Of a DNA stretch of 64,000 bases, positions 10,996 through 21,649 are shown piece after piece. The position numbers and the translations under genes are program-made. Source of the stretch: Hofstenia miamia (taxonomy: Eukaryota; Xenacoelomorpha; Acoela; Hofsteniidae); the NCBI GenBank assembly GCA_900660155.1, contig CABFPE010000272.1, forward strand, positions 51,629 to 115,628, read 5' to 3'. Position 1 is the stretch's first letter; every line of letters begins with the position of its first letter. Below the pieces are notes generated by a model that had not been told where the DNA came from, ran no database searches, and saw nothing but the letters and a program-made list of their open reading frames with translations.

Positions 10996-13900
10996 AACAA
11001 TAATTTTTGTTTTTCTATTCTCTATGCTTTGAATGATTCACACTAAATTTATTATTTTAATTCATTTTATAACTATTCTTATATTTAGTGTGGAATGTCC
11101 CCCTTTCACATTTCTAAAAATTGTCTATTTTACAAAATAGCAAAATATTTAAAACTAAGTTTGTGCTTAGGGTCTTTTTCAAAAATTTGGTCACTCATGT
11201 GATCATGACTAAGGTGTCTTCCCGTCATAGTTTTCTGCTTACGCCTCTCTATATTTAAATTTAGGTTATTTTGAATTTTTAGAGCATTGAAAATATCTTT
11301 TTTTGAAATTGTATTTCTAAAAATTTACATTGAATTTTTGATCCATAAAATAATATCAATTTCCCTAACTAACACATAAGGGTTTATCAGATATTATATT
11401 TGGGCGATATTTTAAGACGAATTCCTACGTAAAACCGTCGAATTAGCATTCAAATTTAACTTGTTATGCCCATAGCTTAAGAGAGGTATTCGTAGAAAGA
11501 TACATTTCTGAAATCAATTTTTAGTATTTCATAAACATTCATTCATGTAATTTATGTGCCGAATCCTCGATTTTTGAAATACTAACAAATGAGAATCATT
11601 TGACTATTTGTTATTGCAGATGTAGTTCAATCAAATATTCGAATATCTTTCAAAAATAAAAAAGCCATATTTATTCTCAGGAAATACTACAAATAATGAA
11701 ATTATGAGTGCATGCGGCTATGCATGGGTTTTTTGAATTTACAATTTGTTTCTCAAATGATATTGTTATACATTACATGTTATACATTACAATTATATTA
11801 AGTCATTCAAAATTAGCCCAAACCCATCAAAAGCCCAATTTATTAAGTGGAATATGTTCAGCACAGGGCCGAATGAGTGATAAAGCTATAGATATGCTTT
11901 TCCATAAAACTAGCCATTGATTCCTCTCATGTTTGAAACAACTATATTTCTGACACAACTAGGAAATTTTGTATTAGTATTATTGGAAGATGAATAAACT
12001 TTTGTTTTTTCTTATCTGCAATCAAAATATTTGATCAGAATTGGCCAATTCCAAAATTGGTATTGAGTCCGGTACATTCTTTCAAACTTTGAAAACCAGC
12101 TAATGGATACTATTTGTTCCTTTTAAATTTATGTATTCGTTTCAGATATCAATATCAGGCTATGCTTTCTGAAGCAACTGTTACTATTTGCAGCAAGTCA
12201 TCACCATATCAACTACGATTAATTTAACCCAATTAGTTTATTTAATTTTTGTTTATTCGATACTTAAAATTTGACTCACTAAAAAGTCTTTATTTTTTGA
12301 AAATTTTTAGTTTGAGTATTTTGTTTGTTACTGTTATCAATAAAGAGAAGGTTAGGCTAAAGTAACGAAATGCTTGTAATTGGAATAGCTCTTATCAGTA
12401 TGTCTAAAAAAATCCATGTCACAATGTTTCAGATTTTTGTTACATTGAAACTTCAAAAATTTACAAATGTATTTGTAATGAATAAGATATATTGTCACTG
12501 GAGTGTGTTGTTATTGTAAATTATAAATAAATATAAAATTACTTGTGAAACAATAGAATAGAGACGAAAACATTCGAGTAGTGTTTTGGAACTCGAATTG
12601 CGGCCGGGTAGGGACACACAATATTTTTTTAAATGCAAAACACTACATTGGAGATCATAGTTTGGGAAATTTTTTTTGATCTTGCAAATCTAGTTTTTCA
12701 GAAAGTTCATTTCAAAAATTATATGGTGCTTAACTAAACAACAGACCCTATCAACATTGGCTACCAGCCATGTAGAAAAATGCAAAATTTGGCAATGGTA
12801 AACTATATAGTTCAGAAATAGTACAAAAATACTAAATGTGAAGAAAATCCCCGGGTACGGATATAGGCTTTGTATCTGGTCACTTTGATTTTGGTAGGAC
12901 GCATTTGCGACTTGTTTTATATAGGCACAAAATCGATATTATTTGAAGTTTTATAATATTGTGTATATAAAACTCAATTTTCAGTCTTGTTAGGCTGGTC
13001 ATACACTGCCGGTAAATAAAGAAAGTAAAATCCAATTAAAAAATTCTCTAGTTTATGGAGGTGTAAGACGAACTAGGTAAAATCCAATTAAGTTTACTTT
13101 ACTTTACCTTATGGCAGTGTTCGACTAGGGTTCAAATGTAATTTTAGATTAATTTAATACTATCATTTGAACAACAAGTGCTTATTTTTTGGAAAATCTA
13201 TGTCAGTCACTTTTTTTCTGCGGTTTACGTTGGGTATGATTCAGAGTAGGGTTCTGACCGGGTACACTGATGTGCAGTTAAACTGCGGGTTTGGTCAGAA
13301 AAATTGTACTTGGATCTCACCACTGTACTCTGACATCTTCATCTAGAGATCCGATGAGAAACGCGTGGGAATTTCATGGGAATCTCACAATAACTGTTGT
13401 GGATATCAGGTTGTGAATGGAAGTACAAACTTTCTTCAAATAAACTATTTTTCAGTTTTACTTTGAAAAACATTTTTCAAATATTTTCTATAATAAATCA
13501 TTTTTGTCAATCATTATTTGATTGAATTGAAATTAATATAATAAAAATCTTCAAAACGACTATAATGTTGTGAATAAACTGCAATTATAAATTTCCATAA
13601 AAGCAATTAGGTATTGTGAGCTATTCTTTACTTATTTTCTAGTTAATTGCGGCATTGGCAGTGTTGAGGTGAAGCAGTTGCAGATTGATTAAATCAAGCA
13701 AAAACAGATCATTTGCATTAACGAATAAAGAATTTGTAAGCCATGTACTTTTAAAATACATTTTTAATTTCTATATAATGATTTGCGGCAAAGAAATTTG
13801 TGCAATCATTAGACTCCCAGCATCTAAACGTATAGCTACGGCTAATCAGTATTTTAAATCTAAGCCTAGATGTATTTTGAAATATAAATTTAGTAAGATT

Positions 13901-14130
13901 CATAATTTTCGAAAATGTGATGTAATGTAATCAATACATTAGTCACCGAAAAATAAATTATTTAACAATAATAAAGTAAGTTCATTTCGTAATTTTAATT
14001 TATCAGCTAGAGGGCGAATAAATCATATACTAAATTTCATTCAAGTTTGGAATTGAAATGACGTAGACAAATAGAGCATATTCCGGTAGAGGGCCCAAAA
14101 TTTTCTTAATAAAATTTCTTCATATGTGCA
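10996..14130. other. No gene seen; possible decayed exon at about 13230-13440
   Basis: AT-rich DNA without open frames of interest. Around 13240-13440 base composition becomes more balanced, and the plus strand reads RVLTGYTDVQLNCGF, then NCTW, then NCCGYQVVNGST, with one stop in about 65 codons and a pyrimidine-rich stretch ending in CAG just upstream. It could be a relic of a cysteine-containing extracellular domain; I cannot assign a family. Short tracts near 13000-13130 repeat 'gtaaaatccaattaa' twice. Confidence 0.35.
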
Positions 14131-15600
14131 GGCTGAGGAGGGCGTGTAGCATAATCCTGTAACTAAGAAGAATAAGATCAAAAAGCAATGAATAAAATCA
14201 AATCAGAATAATTTCTGTGATTATTTTAATAAGATTTTTGATATGTTAAAATGTATAGGCAGTTGCATATCACCAAAATGTTTTGATAAAAATCTGAGTA
14301 AGATTTCACTCCTCATTAATTTTAATTGAACATGCAGACGAGCTATGTGAATTCAAATTTAAATGGCCGCAAGTAATTGTTTTAAGAATATTATAAATAG
14401 ATGAACTCAGTGTAAAGGTGATGAACTGAATTCTTTGGAATTGGTTATCTTTTTTGTTGATTTACGGTTTGAATTATTACATTACAATGTCTATATAAGC
14501 TATTCGTGCATAGTAGTGGCCAGGAGTCCATGACAGGGATGATTCTAGGTTCTACATCAGACTTGTGAACGAGCCGTATTTTCTAAGCTCGGCTCGTTTA
14601 AATTTTGAGTAAGTTCGGCTCAGCTCGCCACAGAAAATCTTTCAATGAGGCTCATTTCATCTCGGTATTTTTTTTAAAAAATATTGTGCTCTCAGAATTT
14701 TTTTAATTGTTCTTCCTATTATTTAATAAACATTTCTTAAATATGATTATAAGTAAGGAATATTGAATGAGAAAATAAGAAAAATCTGCATGATCAAATT
14801 AACAAGCAGCACTATAAACTTGGTTTGCTTAAAAACGGCTGGTTGTATATCCAATACTCTGCTCAAGCTTGGCTCGCCACGTTGACAAGCTTTTTCTACA
14901 TTCCTGACTACAAGATGCATTTAGGTTACATGTACAAGTAGGGGTTTTCTATAGTTCACTTAGCTAGCTATTGATCAATTGTGTTTTGCATATAGTAATA
15001 AATTTGAGAAAGGCTAGTTAGCCAAGGTAGGAGATATCTTATTATGTTTAGATCCAAATTCTTGACAATAATTGGAAAGATAATGAGACCACATTGTTCT
15101 TGCTTTCTGTTAACTAAATGTAGGTTATTTTTATGATAGTTTGGAACATTTAATTACAGTATTACTGAATTTGGTTTTTCTATTTCATATTTACATTGGT
15201 AATATTGCAGCCAGTGTCATTCCTGGTTGCAGAGCTTATCATATGGCAGTTATGAACAGTGTAATGCAAATGAAATTTACTGTATTCACAAGTAACAGAG
15301 ATAGGTCGAATCATGTCATGAATATTATTAGCACAACCTCAATAAATTAAGGTGCACATAATCTTTGTGGTTTGAGCTGAGTTGTCAGAGAATTGGAACA
15401 TCCAAATGGATTAGATTAATTGGTGATTGATTGATTGGCTTTGGGCAGAGTCTCAGATGGATACTGAGATGGAGGTTACCTAAATAGTAACAATCACCAA
15501 AGCATTAATCTAAGTTAACCAGTTTGGTATACATATCAGTTAATCAATATCAAACACCATTGAAACTACTGAAAAATCCTAAATGGTATAAAAATTAACA
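14131..15600 (+). mobile_element. Polypurine tract plus TGTAGC-family LTR, forward
   Basis: The 14 bases GGCTGAGGAGGGCG at 14131-14144 match the polypurine tract of the minus-strand element (AGCTGAGGGGGGCG) and are followed at once by TGTAGC at 14145, the LTR start. The LTR body can be followed through the TATA region (tataaatag, about 14393), the conserved block near 14513-14549 (agtggccaggagtcc, gattctagg), and after the inserted MITE, 'ctttgggcag' near 15440 and 'acctaaatagt' near 15480. A plausible end is AATTAACA at 15600. A polypurine tract to its left marks it as a 3' LTR, yet gag-pol remains follow on the right, so either elements recombined in tandem or the two parts are unrelated neighbours. 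Confidence 0.75.
14558..14893. mobile_element. hAT-type MITE, 336 bp, inside the LTR, with 8-bp TSD
   Basis: The insert is flanked by TTCTACAT at 14550-14557 and TTCTACAT at 14894-14901, an 8-bp target duplication typical of hAT transposons. Its ends are imperfect inverted repeats: CAGACTTGTGAACGAGCC on the left, and AAAGCTTGTCAACG...GAGCC when the right end is read on the minus strand. The outer quarter on each side carries GGCTCG/CGAGCC motifs. Removing it restores the LTR consensus. It encodes nothing, so it is a non-autonomous element mobilised in trans. Confidence 0.85.
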
Positions 15601-15611
15601 AATAAGACGAA

Positions 15612-17090
15612 TTGAGAAACTACATGTCACAAGTAGAGCAAATGCTGAAACTAAGCTCAAGAGAACAAACCTACTCAAAATACAAGTTATTTTCAAACAT
15701 ATGCAAAGGACTACCAGAAGCAATAAAACAACAATTTGAAATCAAATACAACGCCAAAGACACACTGGAGCATATGATTAGAAAGGACCTTGCAATCCAA
15801 ATAATGCTAGAAAATGAATGAGAGAATTAACAAAAGAGCAACACTAAACAAAACAGCAAGCAATACAAGAACAACATTAAAAAAATTCGATAACAAACCT
15901 AAGTTCTCAAACAAAATGAATTCATCAGACTGAAAATGAAAGATGGTACCACTAAGAAAATAAGAAATAGAGAATTAAATGTCACACCTGTGGCAACAAA
16001 GGCCACACAAAAAGGGACTGCAAATGACAGCTCAACATAATCAAAGAAGGAGAATCTTACTATGAAGAAAAAAAAGACCCAATAGAAGTAAGTGAAGAAA
16101 CATCCAAAGAGGAAGATGAAGAAATTATCAATGATTTAAACTAACAAGAGTGCCACCTCAAGAAAAACGTGCACCTATTCTAATAATCACTGATCTGAAA
16201 AAATCTCCATAATAACTGATGAATGTGCCAAGAAGTTAACTACATGATGTAAACAGCAGATTGAGAAATGTCTCGGGTGACTACATTGACACAAAAGGCA
16301 AATTGAAGAAAATATAAATCAGGATAGCCAACACAACATTTGAACAACCATTCATAGTGATAGATACAGAACAAAACCTGCTATCATTTGAAATGATGCT
16401 AAGCACTGATCTTTTAACAGAAAACAGATGCATTATAGATTACACAACTGAAACAAAAGCCCAAGAGGAGGTAATAATAACAGAAGAAAACAAAGAAAAC
16501 AGCACACCAATACTCTTAAGGTTACCAGAAGACGTGAAACTTCAACCAAATAACTGGAAAATGTTTACAATAGTTTGCTCTATGAGCAAACAGGAATCAA
16601 AATGAAAAAACTATAACTCCTGTCCAGCCTATGCACCCTAAAACACGGAAAAGGTGTGATACCAATACTAAATGCAATGAATAGAAATGTTAGCATCAAC
16701 AAAGAAAACATCAAAATAAATGGAAAAAGGACCACCACAGAAAAATAACTAATTTAAAAAGCAATAATATAATTGAAGAAGAAGAAGACAACTACAAAAT
16801 ACCGGAATAATACCTGAAAAGGGTAAAACACCTGACACCAACAGAAAGGAAACAACTAACTGACACACTATGGAAACACAAGAAAATCTTCAACTATGAA
16901 GAAATCAGTGTTGGGAAGGCAGTGGGAGAGGCTTACAAAATAATAACAGCAACACAAGAACCAATCAGACTACCATGCTGAAGAGTCCCGGAACACTTGA
17001 AAGAAAACTACAATAAAATCCTCAATGAACTCATTGACAATAAAATCATCAACCTAGCTAAAGCCCCTATGCCACATTGACAGTATTCAT
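15612..17090 (+). pseudogene. Ty3-like gag-protease-RT remains
   Basis: Gag: an open stretch at 15612-15821, then a perfect retroviral zinc knuckle CX2CX4HX4C (CHTCGNKGHTKRDC) at about 15979-16020, which binds RNA during packaging. Protease C-terminal region: open frame 16357-16605 (FIVIDTEQNLLSFEMMLSTD). RT N-terminus: about 16940-17070 reads EPIRLPC, then VPEHLKENYNKILNELIDNKII, matching the entry segment of Ty3-type RTs. The frame is broken by many stops and the element ends abruptly near 17090 before the RT active site. Its closest relative in the window is the element at 55.6-60.0 kb, whose knuckle and RT entry segment are nearly the same. Confidence 0.8.
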
Positions 17091-18327
17091 CAAGCATGGA
17101 GCAATATTAATCTTTGAATTAGCATCTTAGTGCACTTATCTGCAGAAAAATTCGTAATGCACAGCATCTTGAGACAGTTTAGTCTCTACATTTTCATTAA
17201 CGCATAAAAAGACAATTTTATTTTAAAAAAGCTTTATTTTTGAATTTTTTTTCAAGTTAACTTGTGGTAACAAGTAAGGTGTCACATGGGGAGTTTGACC
17301 AAAGGAATTGCATATCTAAAAATTAAAATCAACATACCCCAGTCAATTTGGAAGATATTTTATTGATATTTGGGGAGCCTTTAGTACTAGTCTATGGACT
17401 AGTTTGGAACAGTTTTTTAATCACTTCAAAAATGGTAAATATCGGTAAAAATTTTTAATGCCCCAAAATAAAATTAGGGAACTTTAGACTATTTCAAATC
17501 CCTCAAAAATTTGTCTGCACCTTTAGAAGACTCTTAGAATGCAATTTTAAAATTTTAACAAAATTCGTTCACAATTGACAGAGTTAAGTCTATTTATTTC
17601 AAAAATTTCAAATTCTTAAAAACCTGAAAACCCTGATATCTCCTGAACTAAAAATCCGATTTTAAACATTTTAAGATTTTTTGAATCGTCGTGCAATTTT
17701 GAGTTAGACTACATAGTCATTTTAAAAAATTTTAGATTCTAATTCACCAGAGCTGAACATGAGTAAGGAAAACAGTATAAAAACTTACTTTCATTTCTTT
17801 CTAAAAATTTTTTGCAGAAATTTTTTCATTTCCTTCTAGCGGTTGAAGGAGTGCTTTGATCACTTTGGAAATAGGTGGGGCGGACTATTATCGGTCTTTC
17901 TGAACAAAATTGTTAAATGATCGGCAGTCGTAACTCCAAAACTAAGAGCGCTAGACCCCCCTTAAAATCGGGAGAAAGGCTGGTAGTGCATATCTTAATT
18001 TTTTATATATTTTTGTATTATTGCAAAATAAATTAATTGAAATTGTCTTAAACAAAATTTTCTATATGTAATTTTTAATTTACAATCGAATGCACTAAGT
18101 TCCAAGTCAATAGAAGCAATATTCATGGAGATATTAACGATTAATCGCTAAAATCAAATTTAAAATATTTGTCCAATCAACTTTAAACCACTTCTAATCG
18201 ATTGGAAATTAAATTTTACATCTAGAAACATTGACATTATATTTTTAACATTGATTCCCTACGATCAAGATAAAATTGTAGTGTAGACTGCCATTGAATT
18301 AATATTTTCTTGATAGACAAAATGACT
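17091..18327. other. No gene seen
   Basis: AT-rich non-coding sequence after the truncated gag-pol. 'actagtctatggactagt' near 17387-17404 is a small palindrome. Nothing else recognised. Confidence 0.5.
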
Positions 18328-18540
18328 AGTAGAGCAAACTGCAAAATTCTGCTGTTTGCTCTACATTTTCCGTAAATTCTGCAGTATGCTCAACTTCGCC
18401 AAAGGTAGAGGAAACGGCAGAATTTTACTGTCTGGACTACATAAAATTTATCACGGGTAGAGCAAACAGCAGCTGTGGAAAACTTAAAGTTGAGAATACT
18501 GCAGAAATGCATTTTAACTTAAATTGCAGTTTCCTCTACT
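18328..18540. repeat. Cluster of palindromes built on GTAGAGCAAAC-GCAG
   Basis: About 210 bp contain at least five copies of GTAGAG(C/G)(A/G)AAC(T/A/G)GCA in alternating orientation. The first pair forms a near-perfect hairpin (about 18331-18366) with a 6-nt loop. Two further pairs are nested: ctgcagtatgctcaactt with aagttgagaatactgcag, and gtagaggaaacggcag with the complement of the segment ending near 18540. It may be the end of a foldback MITE or a structured transcript. No protein is encoded. Confidence 0.7.
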
Positions 18541-18834
18541 ACAAATTTTTCAATCAATTTTAAAATATGCAATTTTCTCTCTCCAATTTTTTTCAAATAT
18601 TTATTTAAATCGGTAATATTTGATGTTTTTTAGATGTAATATTTCTCAATATGTTAGCTATAATCTACACATATTTATTACATTCTTGAATGAATAGTAT
18701 TTAAATGCAACGCAATCAATGAAATATAGTACACAATATTTTAGAGACTTCAGATTACCCATTCTAAGATATTTGTAATAAGTACAAAAAATATTAAAAT
18801 GTATTACAAGTACATCGTGTAACATCTGCTACCA

Positions 18835-19122
18835 AGCTTTGATGTAGGTTAATGATTCTTTCAAATTATTATTTCACTTCATCCGCGGGTAGGGATGTAC
18901 CCATGTAGCTTTGATGTAGGTTAATGATTCTTTCAAATTATTATTTCACTTCATCCGCGGGTAGGGATGTACCCATGTAGCTTTGATGTAGGTTAATGAT
19001 TCTTTCAAATTATTATTTCACTTCATCCGCGGGTAGGGATGTACCCATGTAGCTTTGATGTAGGTTAATGATTCTTTCAAATTATTATTTCACTTCATCC
19101 GCGGGTAGGGATGTACCCATGT
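18835..19122. repeat. Tandem array, four 72-bp units
   Basis: Four consecutive copies of a 72-bp unit begin at 18835, 18907, 18979 and 19051. As far as I can see by eye they are identical. The unit begins AGCTTTGATGTAGG and ends GGGATGTACCCATGT. The last nine bases of the unit plus the next two (CCCATGTAG) equal the terminus of the MITE that begins at 19116. A further partial unit lies inside that MITE at 19507-19570. Identity between units implies recent amplification or assembly expansion. Confidence 0.95.
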
Positions 19123-19878
19123 AGCCACCACCAGTGGTCCACTGGTGGAGAATGAGTGGCATTGGCGGCCACCAGTTTCCTCCATTGGACCACTGGTGGG
19201 GAAGCAGTGGCAGGAGTGGCAATTACAGCCACTCATAGCCACTAGTGGACCACTTGTAGATAAGTAGTGGCAATAGTAGCAATTTCAGCCACTCATAGCC
19301 ACCAGTGGACCACTAGTGACATCTGATTTACTCTTAATCATAAATAATATATGAACTAATGCTTGCAAATAAAATATTATTCATTATTATGCTCTCTTAG
19401 ATCTCATAACCATATAAAATTCATTGTGAAGTGCTTTTTTGCAATTTTCTGTTTGCAAAAATTATAAGATATATGTGCAGAATGAAATTTCAAAATTTAC
19501 CCATGTAGCTTTGATGTAGGTTAATGATTCTTTCAAATTATTATTTCACTTCATCCGCGGGTAGGGATGTGACTTAAAATTGGTCAAACTATATTTTTAA
19601 TTATTGGAAAAAAATAATGTTCAAAAATTGCAATTTCTTTGGAAATTGAAAACTAAATCTAAATTGGGCATTTTTGTATGCTTGTTGTTATTGCTTATAA
19701 TAAAAAAATTTGTTATATTTTCCATTTTCAACTTAAAATCAATGTAAATTGTAAGCTTTCTAGCATTTCCTTCAAACCTTTGTTGGGTTTGCATTAGTTT
19801 AAACTGCAATGTTTAAACTCTATCAATATAAAAGTTTGCTGTTGCTACATTTGAGATGTTGCTCTAATGCTTAAATCA
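19116..19878 (-). mobile_element. CCAC/GTGG-rich MITE, copy A (truncated)
   Basis: It starts CCCATGTAGCCACCA and is the reverse complement of 33788-34592 over most of its length. Shared landmarks are subterminal CCACCAGTGG/CCACTAGTGG repeats (19125-19320), 'catctgatttactcttaatcat', 'gcaattttctgtttgcaaa', 'ggaaattgaaaa' and 'tagtttaaac'. The far end is missing: homology stops at TTAAATCA (19878), where a GC-rich sequence begins. About 50 bp of the family sequence near 19500 is replaced by one unit of the neighbouring 72-bp repeat. It encodes no protein; the frame at 19621-19809 is chance. Confidence 0.85.
19507..19570. repeat. Displaced partial 72-bp unit inside the MITE
   Basis: 64 bases identical to the start of the 72-bp tandem unit, preceded by CCCATGT, replace the MITE consensus sequence found at the matching place in copy B. 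This shows sequence exchange between the array and the element. Confidence 0.9.
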
Positions 19879-20578
19879 GGGTTACTCTACCAGTCAACGG
19901 ACTGAAGAGTGGGTGGCAACAGATCAGCTCTGGCACTTCCCCTAGAAGTGTGCTGCCGGCTTAATCATGCTTGTCCTCTGGCGACCCCTGGCACGCAGAG
20001 TGCTGATCTGTGTTGAGTCTGATCAGCAGAGAGTGAAGCCGAAGGCCTAGCTTCATGAGAGGGTTGCGCCTCTCTACAGCTTTCGCCAACCAAGGCTACT
20101 AACTGAGGTAACTCGTGAGCACCTGCCGTCTGCCTGTTATGGAGATCCTGATTCTATTTAGAGATATATAAACACTTGAATTGCAAAGCACCAAGTTACT
20201 TGTTCTCCAGTAAATTAAAGATGTCGGATCATAACAAAACCCATGACGAAGCAAAGCTCCCTCATAGGTAAGGCTCAGCAAAAGCTGGCCTAGGCCTATC
20301 TAGAGGCCAGAGACAGAGGAAAACTGCCCTCGTAGACACACTCTACGGCTCTGGGCATAGATGTCGCCGGCTGCTCCTCGCNCCTGTTATGGAGATCCTG
20401 ATTATATTTGGAGATATATAAACACTTGAAGTGCAAAGCACCAAGTGACTCGTTCTCCAGTTAAATTAAAGATGTCGGATCATAACAAAACCCATGACGA
20501 AGCAAAGCTCCCTCATAGGTAAGGCCCAGCAAATGCTGGCCTAGGCCTATCTAGAGGCCAGAGACAGAGAAAAATCCT
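19879..20578. repeat. GC-rich unidentified repeat with internal duplication across an N
   Basis: Composition jumps to about 50% G+C compared with about 30% around it, so it is foreign to its surroundings. A segment of about 190 bp starting CCTGTTATGGAGATCC at 20133 recurs at 20383 with a few differences, and the second copy starts exactly after a single N at 20382. No frame gives a recognisable protein. It may be the 5' region of a LINE or a high-copy repeat continuing into the gap. Confidence 0.55.
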
Positions 20579-21578
20579 NNNNNNNNNNNNNNNNNNNNNN
20601 NNNNNNNNNNNNNNNNNNNNNNNNNNNNNNNNNNNNNNNNNNNNNNNNNNNNNNNNNNNNNNNNNNNNNNNNNNNNNNNNNNNNNNNNNNNNNNNNNNNN
20701 NNNNNNNNNNNNNNNNNNNNNNNNNNNNNNNNNNNNNNNNNNNNNNNNNNNNNNNNNNNNNNNNNNNNNNNNNNNNNNNNNNNNNNNNNNNNNNNNNNNN
20801 NNNNNNNNNNNNNNNNNNNNNNNNNNNNNNNNNNNNNNNNNNNNNNNNNNNNNNNNNNNNNNNNNNNNNNNNNNNNNNNNNNNNNNNNNNNNNNNNNNNN
20901 NNNNNNNNNNNNNNNNNNNNNNNNNNNNNNNNNNNNNNNNNNNNNNNNNNNNNNNNNNNNNNNNNNNNNNNNNNNNNNNNNNNNNNNNNNNNNNNNNNNN
21001 NNNNNNNNNNNNNNNNNNNNNNNNNNNNNNNNNNNNNNNNNNNNNNNNNNNNNNNNNNNNNNNNNNNNNNNNNNNNNNNNNNNNNNNNNNNNNNNNNNNN
21101 NNNNNNNNNNNNNNNNNNNNNNNNNNNNNNNNNNNNNNNNNNNNNNNNNNNNNNNNNNNNNNNNNNNNNNNNNNNNNNNNNNNNNNNNNNNNNNNNNNNN
21201 NNNNNNNNNNNNNNNNNNNNNNNNNNNNNNNNNNNNNNNNNNNNNNNNNNNNNNNNNNNNNNNNNNNNNNNNNNNNNNNNNNNNNNNNNNNNNNNNNNNN
21301 NNNNNNNNNNNNNNNNNNNNNNNNNNNNNNNNNNNNNNNNNNNNNNNNNNNNNNNNNNNNNNNNNNNNNNNNNNNNNNNNNNNNNNNNNNNNNNNNNNNN
21401 NNNNNNNNNNNNNNNNNNNNNNNNNNNNNNNNNNNNNNNNNNNNNNNNNNNNNNNNNNNNNNNNNNNNNNNNNNNNNNNNNNNNNNNNNNNNNNNNNNNN
21501 NNNNNNNNNNNNNNNNNNNNNNNNNNNNNNNNNNNNNNNNNNNNNNNNNNNNNNNNNNNNNNNNNNNNNNNNNNNNNN
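20579..21578. other. Assembly gap, 1,000 N
   Basis: Exactly 1,000 N, which is a placeholder length. The left border is the GC-rich repeat and the right border is the end of an LTR, so most of one LTR is hidden here. Confidence 0.99.
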
Positions 21579-21635
21579 TAATCTCTTCTTGCGATGTTTG
21601 CAGCTTATTTAAGATTTTATTTGGATGATGCTACA
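21579..21635 (-). mobile_element. 3' LTR of the ORFX element (end only)
   Basis: The last 57 bases of a TGTAGC-family LTR (ending GGATGATGCTACA at 21635) emerge from the gap. Read on the minus strand this is the start of the 3' LTR, immediately after the polypurine tract. Confidence 0.85.
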
Positions 21636-21649
21636 CGCCCCCCTCAGCT
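21636..21649 (-). other. Polypurine tract
   Basis: Minus strand AGCTGAGGGGGGCG directly abuts the LTR start TGTAGC. This is the position and composition expected of the primer for plus-strand DNA synthesis in an LTR retrotransposon. The same tract occurs beside the LTR at 14131-14144. Confidence 0.8.
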
